IMG/VR virus record: IMGVR_UViG_3300047471_000080
Coordinates: 1 to 43,804 of that record
Length of the DNA: 43,804 nt
Direction: 5' to 3' (one strand)
DNA from: a virus
This document shows positions 1 to 6,687 of the stretch, piece after piece (positions within the stretch are counted from its first letter, which is position 1; every line of letters starts with the position of its first letter). A program made the position numbers and the translations under genes. The notes under the pieces are model-generated. The model ran no database searches and was not told where the DNA came from. It saw only the letters and a program-made list of their open reading frames with translations.

Positions 1-48
1 GTCAGCCTCTCCCGGCATCTTGAGGATTCTGGAGTGACCATCCAGTGA
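1..48 (+). pseudogene. 3' fragment of a small phage gene, duplicate of the gene at 42510-42671
   Basis: The first 15 codons and a TGA stop are identical to the last 16 codons of the 53-residue gene at 42510-42671. The 5' part is absent because the window begins here. If the window is circular, the upstream bases at the right end give an in-frame TGA and no start codon, so this copy would be a broken fragment. If instead the contig simply starts at a repeat, it is an assembly edge and not a pseudogene. The stop overlaps the GTG start of the winged-helix gene at 45, exactly as in the right-end copy. Confidence 0.5.
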
Positions 49-287
49 CGCAGGGCACCCTGAGCTACACGCCGAAGTCCCTGAACCCCACGAGCCTGAC
101 GGGGCGGGTGTATGCCCTCCTAGACGCGCACCGGGGGCAGTGGGTCGATGGGCGCTTAATTTCACAGGTTGGAGGCTACGCTGGATTTACAGCCAGATGC
201 AGGGATTTGAGGAAGTTGGGCTATACGGTGGAAAACCGCGTCCGACATGAGCACGGCATCACGATTAGCGAGTATCGCCTTGTCTGA
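45..287 (+). CDS. Small winged-helix-like protein, left-end copy
   Basis: 80 residues, GTG start overlapping the previous stop. Residues about 20-65 (RVYALLDAHRGQWVDGRLIS, then a Gly-rich turn and CRDLRKLGYTVENR) have the pattern of the small winged-helix proteins common in phages: helix, turn, helix with RDLRKLGY, then a beta wing ending in EYRLV. A DNA-binding role is inferred from the fold pattern only. It is a paralogue of the 84-residue protein at 42668-42922. The first ~50 residues are nearly identical and the C-terminal wing differs, as if the 3' end had been replaced. Confidence 0.7.
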   Translation: MTQGTLSYTPKSLNPTSLTGRVYALLDAHRGQWVDGRLISQVGGYAGFTARCRDLRKLGYTVENRVRHEHGITISEYRLV

Positions 288-336
288 GTTCAAGGAATTT
301 AATGGCTATCCACGTTTAGTTCATGCGCGTGGGTAG
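280..336 (+). pseudogene. Possible relic of an HNH homing endonuclease start
   Basis: A TTG codon overlaps the end of the winged-helix gene exactly as the TTG start of the intact HNH gene does at 42915. It opens an 18-codon reading frame beginning MSEFKEFNGYPRLV. This resembles the start of NUMOD4 modules of HNH endonucleases (W/F-K-x-I-x-G-Y-P-x-Y). The frame closes at TAG after 18 codons. The similarity is short, so this is a suggestion resting mainly on the shared position and start codon. Confidence 0.3.
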
Positions 337-472
337 GGATCAGGTGAATCGCGCTTTTCGGGGTGAGGCGGTAACGATCATCCCCTCTCCAGGACCGGAT
401 AAGGTCATTGTGATTGATGATTACGATGGGCTCGGCACGGTCACGTTTCATGTCGAACCCTCTTCGCGCTGA
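323..472 (+). CDS. Small hypothetical protein (49 residues)
   Basis: An ATG-started frame of 49 codons fills most of the gap between the winged-helix gene and the 38-bp repeat. The product begins MRVGRDQVNRAFRGEAVTII and continues with a central hydrophobic stretch (KVIVIDDYDGLGTVTFHV) that looks like a small beta-rich domain. No family was recognised and there is no strong ribosome binding site. The amino-acid composition is more protein-like than the alternative frames. Confidence 0.4.
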   Translation: MRVGRDQVNRAFRGEAVTIIPSPGPDKVIVIDDYDGLGTVTFHVEPSSR

Positions 473-484
473 TCCTTCGGCGCG

Positions 485-522
485 TGGACGTGCCGCCGGT
501 CGCGTGGAGACTACCGGCACCT
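485..522 (+). repeat. 38-bp terminal direct repeat, left copy
   Basis: These 38 bases are identical to 43722-43759 near the right end, in the same orientation. The repeat contains a stem-loop (GCCGGT at 495-500 pairing with ACCGGC at 513-518 around a 12-base loop). In both places it lies downstream of a winged-helix gene copy. Confidence 0.85.
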
Positions 523-526
523 TTTT
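495..526 (+). terminator. Possible Rho-independent terminator or attenuator
   Basis: The stem GCCGGT/ACCGGC (495-500 with 513-518) is followed three bases later by a run of five T (522-526). An alternative stem of eight pairs with a three-base bulge (490-494 plus 498-500 with 513-520) is also possible. The next start codon is at 538, so it could act as a terminator or an attenuator ahead of the zinc-ribbon gene. The right-end copy of the same stem lacks the T run. Confidence 0.45.
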
Positions 527-537
527 GAAAGGGAGTG

Positions 538-753
538 ATGGCTGAAACCTGTTTCTCATGCAAATTCTGGGATGGTCGTCTCTCGAAAACCCCAGAGGAT
601 GGTCAGGGTCACTGCCGGCGACATGCCCCAATGGTCTTCAAGGCGCAACCGCCGCTGACGACGCGCTTCACGAAGGCATGGCCCGACGTGTCTGGCCGTG
701 ATTGGTGCGGCGATTACTTTCTGGATGTTGACTTTGCCTTCAGGAAAGCGTAG
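538..753 (+). CDS. Small Cys-rich zinc-ribbon-like phage protein
   Basis: 71 residues. Cysteines are arranged as CFSCKFWDG near the N terminus, then GHCRRHAP, then DWCGDYF near the C terminus. This C-x2-C...C...C pattern with a terminal WCG(D/E)(Y/F) is typical of small phage proteins thought to bind zinc, whose function is unknown. A purine-rich AAGGGAG lies just upstream. ATG at 538 was preferred over GTG at 535 because the GTG would abut the binding site. Confidence 0.7.
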   Translation: MAETCFSCKFWDGRLSKTPEDGQGHCRRHAPMVFKAQPPLTTRFTKAWPDVSGRDWCGDYFLDVDFAFRKA

Positions 754-1083
754 ATTGACCGCCTTATACGAAAACACCCCGCAAGGCTGGAAGACCTGCG
801 AGGTGTCAACTTGTCGGACTGCTCAAACAGTCGGCCAAGCAATTCGGCCACAGTTTACCAATCCCCAAGCTGTAAGGCAACTTCCCGCGCTGACCGCTAC
901 GGACTGTGTAGCGAGGTGTCTTGTGGCTGCCGGCCGGCCACGTAAGCAGCAACGGCGGCGCTCGCTCAAGGGGAATCAGGGTTCCACTGGACTTCTCCCT
1001 CCCCGACCTGATCACTCAGGTGGCAGCATGGCCCGCGTTCACCCTTTGCTGTTAAAAGGGCGGATCAGGGAAAAAAGTCCAGC
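754..1083. other. Intergenic region rich in hairpins
   Basis: About 330 bases with no convincing gene. Frames that cross it have unprotein-like composition. Several inverted repeats follow one another: 774-786 with 795-806 (one mismatch, one bulge), GACTG/CAGTC around 817-832, CGCTAC/GTAGCG at 895-900 and 908-913, ACCTGA/TCAGGT at 1006-1011 and 1016-1021, and CCCTTT/AAAGGG at 1042-1047 and 1055-1060. It could be a structured RNA, a replication or packaging site, or a terminator array. I recognised no tRNA. Confidence 0.5.
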
Positions 1084-1101
1084 ATGGAAAAGTGGGGATT
1101 T

Positions 1102-1446
1102 ATGGCTGAATCGCAAGTCTTTGACACGTATCGGGCACTCTGGGCCGAGAAGTATGGCGTGCCTTGCGCCCTGATCCTGAGTCCGCTGGACTTCGGGAAG
1201 CTCGGGACGCATCTACGGGAGCATCACTTGACCGTGGATCAACTGGAGGGGGCGCTCGAGGGTTACTTCCTCACGGATAACCCGCTGGTGGTGAAGCGCC
1301 GGCATCCGCTGGGGTTATTCTTGGCGAATCCGATGCAGTATGCGCCTCGCGTGGTGGTGGGCGGCTATGCCTATCCCTGTCCCCATACCCCGAGTTGTGT
1401 CAATACACGGGCGTGTTGCCTTAAGCAGGATGGTGTCCGTGCGTAA
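1102..1446 (+). CDS. Hypothetical early protein
   Basis: 114 residues from ATG 1102 (MAESQVFDTYRALWAEKYG). An in-frame ATG at 1084 would add six residues but has no better ribosome binding site. The middle is helical (REHHLTVDQLEGALEGYFLT) followed by HPLGLFLANPMQYA. The C terminus has several Cys and His (YPCPHTPSCVNTRACC) that could bind metal. I recognise no named family. Its 3' end overlaps the nuclease gene at 1430, suggesting a translationally coupled early operon with nuclease and methyltransferases. Confidence 0.65.
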   Translation: MAESQVFDTYRALWAEKYGVPCALILSPLDFGKLGTHLREHHLTVDQLEGALEGYFLTDNPLVVKRRHPLGLFLANPMQYAPRVVVGGYAYPCPHTPSCVNTRACCLKQDGVRA

Positions 1447-1699
1447 AGCTGGGCGCAAGGATTCGACCCAAGCCGCCATTGTTCAGGCGTTGCGGGCCAT
1501 CGGCTGCGAGGTGCTGATCCTCAACCATGAGGGCGTGCCTGACCTCTTGGTGGCTTTCAGGGGCGCGTGGTATCCGATTGAGATTAAGAGTCCTAGAGGG
1601 CATCTGACGGCCTTGCAGGGGCAATTACGGCGGCGGGCGTGGTTTCCGGTGGTCTCGAGCGTCGATGAGGCGCTCCAACTCTTCGGAGTCAAACCTTGA
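1430..1699 (+). CDS. VRR-NUC-type nuclease
   Basis: 89 residues. This is the compact PD-(D/E)xK nuclease domain known as VRR-NUC: HEGVPDLLV (D38) and PIEIKSPRG (E51, K53), followed by a Gln at 63 (the usual conserved Q of this fold). Phages often carry stand-alone VRR-NUC proteins near replication and recombination genes, where they are thought to process branched DNA. The start was placed at ATG 1430 because everything upstream lies in the previous gene and reads as low-complexity. The gene ends overlapping the TTG start of the next one. Confidence 0.85.
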   Translation: MVSVRKAGRKDSTQAAIVQALRAIGCEVLILNHEGVPDLLVAFRGAWYPIEIKSPRGHLTALQGQLRRRAWFPVVSSVDEALQLFGVKP

Positions 1700-2424
1700 A
1701 GCCCTATTACGAGCATGGGGGAATCACGATCTACCACGGGGACTGCCGGGAGGTGGCCCCTCCGTTGTCTGGCTTGATGGTCACAGACCCTCCCTATAAC
1801 CTCGGCTATCACTACGACGAACACGACGACGCCATGCTTGATGGCGACTATTGGGATTTCCTTGGTGCTGTTGTTCGGACGCCTCTTGTCTTTATTCATT
1901 ACCCGGAAGCCCTGTTCCCGCTGGCGCGACTGTTGGGTGTCTCACCGAGCGAAATAGTGGCATGGGTCTACCACGCGAACACGCCCAAGCAGTGGCGGTC
2001 TGTTGCGTGGTTCGGCATTCACCCAGACTTCTCCAGAGATGGACAGGATTATAAAAATCCCAATGACAAGCGGGTGATGGCACTCATCGAAAGCGGGAGG
2101 CGTGCCCGCCTGTATGACTGGTGGCAGGTGGAACAGGTAAAAAACGTGTCCAGCGAAAAGACCGAGCACCCGTGCCAGATACCCAGGGACCTGATGACCA
2201 GAATCCTGACCGTGACGCCATTCGATGGAGTGGTGATCGACCCATTCTGTGGCTCTGGAACGACGCTTCTCGCGGCCAAGAGACTCGGACGAGTATGCAT
2301 TGGGATTGAACGTAGCGAACACTACTGCGAGATAGCGGCAAAACGCTTGTCTCAAGAAGTGTTCAACTTTGCCGAGGCCATCCCCTCGCACGTCCGCACC
2401 GATAGAGGGGGGTTAGCCGAGTGA
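1696..2424 (+). CDS. DNA amino-methyltransferase (N6-adenine or N4-cytosine)
   Basis: 242 residues. Catalytic motif IV DPPY at 31-34 comes first. A target-recognition region follows, then EHPCQIP (157-163, equivalent to the usual HP-x-QKP), and the SAM-binding motif I DPFCGSGTT at 182-190. This order is that of beta-class methyltransferases. The product is an N6-adenine or N4-cytosine mark; which one cannot be read from the motif. The start is a TTG overlapping the nuclease stop. It has no restriction partner, so it may protect phage DNA from host enzymes. It overlaps the C5 methyltransferase gene by four bases. Confidence 0.9.
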   Translation: MKPYYEHGGITIYHGDCREVAPPLSGLMVTDPPYNLGYHYDEHDDAMLDGDYWDFLGAVVRTPLVFIHYPEALFPLARLLGVSPSEIVAWVYHANTPKQWRSVAWFGIHPDFSRDGQDYKNPNDKRVMALIESGRRARLYDWWQVEQVKNVSSEKTEHPCQIPRDLMTRILTVTPFDGVVIDPFCGSGTTLLAAKRLGRVCIGIERSEHYCEIAAKRLSQEVFNFAEAIPSHVRTDRGGLAE

Positions 2425-3140
2425 AGCCGTTGGCTATTGACCTCTTCTGTGGCTTAGGCGGCTGGACCGACGGCTTACTCGCAGAAGGTTATGACGTGGT
2501 GGGGTTTGACTGTGAACAGCATGTCTATGGCGAGCATCGGTATCCCGCGCAGCTCGTGCTGCAGGACGTGCTGACGATTCACGGGCGGCAGTTCAAGGAC
2601 GCGGCGTTGATTGTCGCCAGCCCGCCGTGCCAGGCGTATTCGTATCGGGCGATGCCGTGGAAGCGAGCGAAGGCACTGCCGCCACCGGATAACAGCCTCT
2701 TTGAGGCGTGTTTTCGGATTCAGCGGGAAGCACAAGAGGCCGCGGGCCGGTTCATTCCGCTGGTGGTGGAGAACGTGGTCGGGGCGCAGAAGTGGGTCGG
2801 GCGGGCGCGGTGGCATTACGGGAGTTTTTATCTCTGGGGCGATGTGCCTGGGTTGATGCCCATTGTTGGACGCACAGGCATGAAAGGTTCAGTCGGCACC
2901 GTCAACGGAAGCGGAAAACATCGGGAGCAGAGTTCATGGGATCGCGGCGCAAAGGTCAGCGGTGACTGGTTTGGGAGCTATGCCGACATGAAGGCAGCCG
3001 GCACGATTTCACCAGGGCGTCTGCACGGTAAAAACAGCGTGAAGCGCAAAGCCGCCTCAGCAGTCATCGCCAAGATTCCGTTGCCCTTATCACGGCACAT
3101 TGCCCATGCGTGGAAGCCACAACTCGAGGAGACGGCGTGA
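2421..3140 (+). CDS. DNA cytosine-C5 methyltransferase
   Basis: 239 residues, GTG start. Motif I (AIDLFCGLGGW, residues 5-15), motif IV SPPCQ (67-71, nucleophile C70) and motif VI ENV (117-119) are all present, so catalysis looks intact. It is shorter than typical bacterial Dcm proteins, and I do not see clear QxRxR or C-terminal GN motifs. That fits the compact phage C5-methyltransferases. Together with the preceding amino-methyltransferase it forms a two-enzyme DNA modification unit. Antirestriction is the likely role (inference). Its TGA overlaps the ATG of the next gene. Confidence 0.88.
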   Translation: MKPLAIDLFCGLGGWTDGLLAEGYDVVGFDCEQHVYGEHRYPAQLVLQDVLTIHGRQFKDAALIVASPPCQAYSYRAMPWKRAKALPPPDNSLFEACFRIQREAQEAAGRFIPLVVENVVGAQKWVGRARWHYGSFYLWGDVPGLMPIVGRTGMKGSVGTVNGSGKHREQSSWDRGAKVSGDWFGSYADMKAAGTISPGRLHGKNSVKRKAASAVIAKIPLPLSRHIAHAWKPQLEETA

Positions 3141-3457
3141 TGCCGAGGACACCCGCCCCGCTCACCGTGCTGGAAGATCATGACCAGTGGCTGGTTCTCC
3201 ACGATGGCATCATCGTGATTGCCGAGTTTGCGGAGGAAGCCGATGCCCGCGCCTTCGTGGCGCTGCCCGCGCTGGAAGATTTACTGAAAGACTACCGCGA
3301 GGAGCATCGGCAGGATGGCTGCGAGCGATTCGAGCAGGAATCCGTAGGCGATAACGCGATCATCGAGGTCGTTGACCATCGCTGCGGCTATTGCTGTCTA
3401 GCGGACAAACTGTTAGCCGCCCTCGCGCAGGCCGACGGCCCCAAGGAGCAGCCATGA
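3140..3457 (+). CDS. Hypothetical protein
   Basis: 105 residues from ATG 3140 (TGATG junction with the methyltransferase). It is acidic, with a short beta-rich opening (WLVLHDGIIVIAEF) followed by helices and a Cys pair (HRCGYCC) near the C terminus. No family was recognised. The tight coupling to the methyltransferase and to the next two small genes shows it belongs to the same early transcript. Confidence 0.6.
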   Translation: MPRTPAPLTVLEDHDQWLVLHDGIIVIAEFAEEADARAFVALPALEDLLKDYREEHRQDGCERFEQESVGDNAIIEVVDHRCGYCCLADKLLAALAQADGPKEQP

Positions 3458-3678
3458 GCCGAGAGTCCCGCCCCCCTGACGACACCCCGCCGACACGAAG
3501 CCGGTTAGAGGAACAACTTCGCGCCTTAGTTCGTCAGTGGCGCACCGACTTACGTAAAGCCGATGCCCGCAAACGGCTGCGCTTGGTGACCCAACACGCT
3601 GACGATCTCGAACACGTCTTAGATACGGTGCGGTTATCCCCAGAAGAAGCGGACCTGTATAAGGTGATCGTCCGATGA
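3454..3678 (+). CDS. Hypothetical small protein
   Basis: 74 residues from ATG 3454, in an ATGA overlap with the previous gene. A proline-rich N terminus (SRESRPPDDTPPTR) leads into a charged helix (LEEQLRALVRQWRTDLRKAD). The N-terminal DDTPPTR is echoed in the next protein (PDDTPTR), so the two may be related at their N termini. Function unknown. Confidence 0.6.
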   Translation: MSRESRPPDDTPPTRSRLEEQLRALVRQWRTDLRKADARKRLRLVTQHADDLEHVLDTVRLSPEEADLYKVIVR

Positions 3679-3881
3679 CTGATCCGCCCGTCGCCCCTGA
3701 CGACACCCCCACACGTCTCCCATCTGAGCAAGTCATCGAAATAGATGAGGATGGGAATGTGCATTATCCTGATGAACTAACCGAGTTACGCGCCGAAGTC
3801 TCTCGTCTCCAGCAGGAGAACGCCCTGCTCCGCAGAAGTTTAGATATACTCGTCAAGCAGATGGCGGACGCCGGTGTCTAA
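3675..3881 (+). CDS. Small coiled-coil protein
   Basis: 68 residues, ATGA overlap with the previous gene. The C-terminal half (ELTELRAEVSRLQQENALLR) has a clear leucine heptad pattern and is likely a coiled coil. The region before it (IEIDEDGNVHYPD) is short and acidic. Function unknown. It immediately precedes the terminase genes. Confidence 0.6.
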   Translation: MTDPPVAPDDTPTRLPSEQVIEIDEDGNVHYPDELTELRAEVSRLQQENALLRRSLDILVKQMADAGV

Positions 3882-4296
3882 GCACGCTCCCCGCGGACCC
3901 GTGAAGGTGCATGAGCCGATAGAAACGGAGCACCCTTTACAAAAGACCTTACTCGCGCCCGGTGCGGCCCGCTGCACGGCGAAGGGCAAACATACCAAGA
4001 AACCGTGCCAGAACCCGGCCATTGCCGGCGGGTTTGTCTGTCGCATGCACGGCGGCTCGGCCCCGCAGGTCAAGCTCGCCGCCAAAGAGCGCCTGATGGC
4101 CTTACAGCCTCTCGCTATCCAGACCCTCAATAACCTCCTGAAGCGTGAGGAGTTCCCCACCGTGCAACTCGGTGCCGCCAAGGACGTGCTCGACCGCACC
4201 GATGGTAAAGCCTTTGAGCAACCCCAGGAACTGAACATTACTATCAATATCGTGGATGTCCTGAAGCAGCGCCATGCTCGACGCCTCACGGCTTAG
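3874..4296 (+). CDS. Putative terminase small subunit
   Basis: 140 residues, GTG start overlapping the previous stop. Residues about 33-70 contain the motif RCTAKGKHTKKPCQNPAIAG followed by CRMHGGSAPQ. This Cys/His-rich signature (C-x-(A)-K...K-x-PC...C-x-x-HGG) is found in many phage proteins encoded just before the large terminase and commonly called small terminase. The C-terminal half is helical. Small terminases recognise the packaging site and load the motor. Position directly upstream of, and overlapping, the large subunit supports the call. Confidence 0.7.
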   Translation: MSKHAPRGPVKVHEPIETEHPLQKTLLAPGAARCTAKGKHTKKPCQNPAIAGGFVCRMHGGSAPQVKLAAKERLMALQPLAIQTLNNLLKREEFPTVQLGAAKDVLDRTDGKAFEQPQELNITINIVDVLKQRHARRLTA

Positions 4297-5767
4297 CCCC
4301 ACCGACGAGCTCGCGCTTGCCGAGTGGGCCCGAGACTGCGCCGAAGACCCCCTCCGCTTCGTGCTGGAAGCCTACCCGTGGGGCGAACCTGGCCCCCTGA
4401 GTCAGCATGACGGCCCGGATACGTGGCAGCGGGCCTTCCTCGAGGACCTCGGTCGGGAGGTCAAGGCGAGAGCCTTCGACGGCGTGACGCCGGTGCAGCC
4501 GATCCGCCGGGCGGTCTCGAGCGGCCACGGCATCGGCAAGTCCGTCATGGTGGCGTGGCTGGTGGATTGGATTATGTCTACCCGCCCCTATTGCAAGGGC
4601 ACGATTACCGCGAATACCTTCACCCAGCTTGAGACGAAGACCTGGGCGACAGTGCAGCATTGGACGGGCCTGTGTATTACGGCCCCGTGGTTTGCGGTGG
4701 TGGCCAACCGGATGTATCACCGGCAGTATCCCAAAAGCTGGTTCTGCGCTCCCCAGTCCTGCCGGGAAGAGAACAGCGAAGCCTTCGCCGGCCAGCATGC
4801 CGCGGATAGCACGTCCTTTTATATCAACGACGAAGACTCGGCCGTGCCCGATAAGATCCACGAGGTCAGCGAAGGTGGTCTGACCGACGGAGAGCCGATG
4901 CAGTTCCTCTTCGGCAACCCGACACGGACCACAGGCGCCTTCCATGCGGCCTGCTTCGGGGTGCAGCGCTCACGGTATGTGGTGACCGTGGTGGATAGCC
5001 GGGAGAGCCGGTTTACCAATAAGACGCAGATTGCAGAATGGGCGCAGGATTATGGCGAAGGGAGTGATTTCTTTCGCGTTCGTGTGCTCGGCCTGCCGCC
5101 GGCAGCTTCGGATCTGCAGTTCATTGATACCGCCACGGTTGCCGCCGCTCAGGCCCGGCAAGTGCTCGCTTTGCCAGATGAGCCGCTCCTCGCGGGTCTT
5201 GACCTGGCTCGTGGAGGATCCGATGAGTGCGTCATCCGATTTCGTCGGGGCCCGGATGCTCGCAGCATTCCGCCGATCCGCGTGCCAGGGGCGCAGGCTC
5301 GAGACTCGATGAAGATGGTCACGCTGGCGGCGGATGTCCTGACCCGGGACTACTCCGGCCAGAAGGTGGCGAAGCTCTTCGTGGATGCCACGGGCGGCAG
5401 CATCGGCGGCCCGATTGCGGACCGGCTGCGGCAACTCGGCTATGACAACGTCATTGACGTGCAGTTCGGCGGGGAGTCGCCTGATCCGAAACTCGCCAAC
5501 ATGCGGGCCTATATGTGGTCGAAGCTGCGCGACTGGCTGCCGCGGGGTGCGATAGACAGCACCTCGGCGCTCGAGATGGATCTGACCGGGCCCGGCTATA
5601 CCCATGACAAACAGGATCGGGTCCTGCTCGAGTCGAAAGAGAACATGAAGAAGCGCGGGGTCGATAGTCCGGACGACGGGGACGCCTTGGCCCTGACGTT
5701 CGCGCAGCCGGTGCGGGTCGCCATGCCTGCGCCAGCGCCCTATCGGCCCCGCGTCAGTTGGAGTTAG
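4274..5767 (+). CDS. terL: Terminase large subunit
   Basis: 497 residues. The ATPase domain has a Walker-A-like GHGIGKS (84-90), a Walker-B-like FYINDED (182-188) and a coupling motif GNPT (214-217). The C-terminal RNase-H-like nuclease has LAGLDLARGGSD (D310, D317), FVDATGG (D371) and DDGDALALTFA (D470). The N-terminal FVLEAYPWGEPG and GPDTWQ segments are also typical of this terminase group. The enzyme pumps DNA into the prohead and cuts it. The gene overlaps the small-subunit gene by 23 bases. P22-type neighbours suggest headful packaging (inference). Confidence 0.95.
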   Translation: MLDASRLSPTDELALAEWARDCAEDPLRFVLEAYPWGEPGPLSQHDGPDTWQRAFLEDLGREVKARAFDGVTPVQPIRRAVSSGHGIGKSVMVAWLVDWIMSTRPYCKGTITANTFTQLETKTWATVQHWTGLCITAPWFAVVANRMYHRQYPKSWFCAPQSCREENSEAFAGQHAADSTSFYINDEDSAVPDKIHEVSEGGLTDGEPMQFLFGNPTRTTGAFHAACFGVQRSRYVVTVVDSRESRFTNKTQIAEWAQDYGEGSDFFRVRVLGLPPAASDLQFIDTATVAAAQARQVLALPDEPLLAGLDLARGGSDECVIRFRRGPDARSIPPIRVPGAQARDSMKMVTLAADVLTRDYSGQKVAKLFVDATGGSIGGPIADRLRQLGYDNVIDVQFGGESPDPKLANMRAYMWSKLRDWLPRGAIDSTSALEMDLTGPGYTHDKQDRVLLESKENMKKRGVDSPDDGDALALTFAQPVRVAMPAPAPYRPRVSWS

Positions 5768-5778
5768 GTGTATACTGC
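5767..5778 (+). promoter_or_regulatory. Promoter-like element, copy 1 (TATACT box)
   Basis: GGTGTATACTGC is identical to 9035-9046 and close to 26826-26837. TATACT is one base from the sigma-70 -10 consensus. No good -35 box lies at the right distance. It sits just at the terminase stop, so it could start a transcript for the portal operon. Confidence 0.4.
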
Positions 5779-6028
5779 CGTGCCAGTGGACCCCTACCAC
5801 GCACTGAAGACCACGGATACGTGGCAGCCGGCCAAGTTACAGGTCGCGGAGCGTGACGATCTGAATGCCTTGGTCGCTCGGCTCTATGCCCGCGTGGATC
5901 AACTCGAGCAGCGGGCGGATGCCCTTGAGCGCCGGTATGTGCGGCTCGAGGAGCACGTCAGCGTGAAGCGAGAAGCGGTCGAGGGCGTGGGCACGGTGGA
6001 GATTAGCGGCCATGATGCTCAGTCCTGA
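5768..6028 (+). CDS. Hypothetical coiled-coil protein
   Basis: 86 residues if read from the GTG that overlaps the terminase stop. Alternative GTG starts at 5780 and 5786 lie downstream of the TATACT box. The protein opens with YHALKTTDTWQPAKLQ. It then has a heptad-rich helix (LNALVARLYARVDQLEQRAD and onward), probably a coiled coil. Function unknown. It lies between the terminase and portal genes. Confidence 0.6.
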   Translation: MYTAVPVDPYHALKTTDTWQPAKLQVAERDDLNALVARLYARVDQLEQRADALERRYVRLEEHVSVKREAVEGVGTVEISGHDAQS

Positions 6029-6203
6029 AGAACGGGCGCGGGTTGAGCGCACGGCTCGGCTGCAGGCCGAGTTAACCTTCTGGCAGACCGCCCTGAAGGA
6101 TAACACAGCCACATGGGACGGCTCAGCGTATGTCATTCGTCAGCCTCATCTAACCCGCGACGATAAAACCTTCCTGCGGCAGATCCACATCTCCCCGGAG
6201 TAG
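6012..6203 (+). CDS. Hypothetical small protein
   Basis: 63 residues from ATG 6012 (second Met at 6015), overlapping the previous gene by 17 bases. It is charged and largely helical (SPEERARVERTARLQAELTF). No family was recognised. Confidence 0.55.
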   Translation: MMLSPEERARVERTARLQAELTFWQTALKDNTATWDGSAYVIRQPHLTRDDKTFLRQIHISPE

Positions 6204-6205
6204 CC

Positions 6206-6478
6206 ATGCCTGCCAAGTCTCGAGCGCAGCAACGCCTGATGCAAGCCGCGGAACACGGCGCCACGTTCCCGATGGCTGAGAAGATCCGGGCCTCCATGAC
6301 CCACGACCAGATGCATGACTTCGCCGTGGGCTCTGAGAAGGGCAAGCCTGAGCACGTCAAGAAGGCCCGTGCCGCCAAACCCGCAGCAGACCCGAACCAC
6401 GAATCGTATGCCTACGACTGGCGGGCGCAGCAGCATCCGCATCGTAATCTCGGCAAGTTCCTGCACAAAGCGAAGTAA
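6206..6478 (+). CDS. DUF3008-like small basic protein
   Basis: 90 residues. The opening MPAKSRAQQRLMQAAEHGAT matches the start of the DUF3008 family (PAKSKAQQRLMGAA...), small basic proteins frequent in phages and of unknown function. Many Lys, His and Gln residues follow. A GGAG-type site lies upstream (cggagtagcc). The stop overlaps the next start. Confidence 0.7.
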   Translation: MPAKSRAQQRLMQAAEHGATFPMAEKIRASMTHDQMHDFAVGSEKGKPEHVKKARAAKPAADPNHESYAYDWRAQQHPHRNLGKFLHKAK

Positions 6479-6687
6479 TGGGGCGCGAGGCGCGACTGAA
6501 TCCACGCAGTCCTGAAGGCGGCACGCTCCCGCGCACGGTCTTCACGGCTCGCCTGTCCCGGTTCTCGCAGCATTTCAAGACCCGCACCGAATACGACGCC
6601 TACGTCGCGCACGTCGAACTGACGGACGCGGAGCGCCGGCTGGTTGAATCCCTGTTGCCAGAACGCCTGCGGGTCACGGAGTCCTGA
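6478..6687 (+). CDS. Hypothetical small protein
   Basis: 69 residues, TAATG junction with the preceding gene and TGATG junction with the portal gene. It is basic at the N terminus, with helices LSRFSQHFKTRTEYDAYVAH and ERRLVESLLPERLR. No family was recognised. Translational coupling suggests co-production with the portal. Confidence 0.6.
   Translation: MGREARLNPRSPEGGTLPRTVFTARLSRFSQHFKTRTEYDAYVAHVELTDAERRLVESLLPERLRVTES

Noticed and set aside
698-1174. Open frame of 158 codons across the 754-1083 gap
   Set aside because: It overlaps two better genes, has unprotein-like composition, and has no family signal. The gap is better explained as hairpin-rich noncoding DNA.
3845-3850. TATACT box inside the coiled-coil gene
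   Set aside because: The flanking bases do not match the GGTGTATACTGC element and it lies within a gene just ahead of a coupled start.
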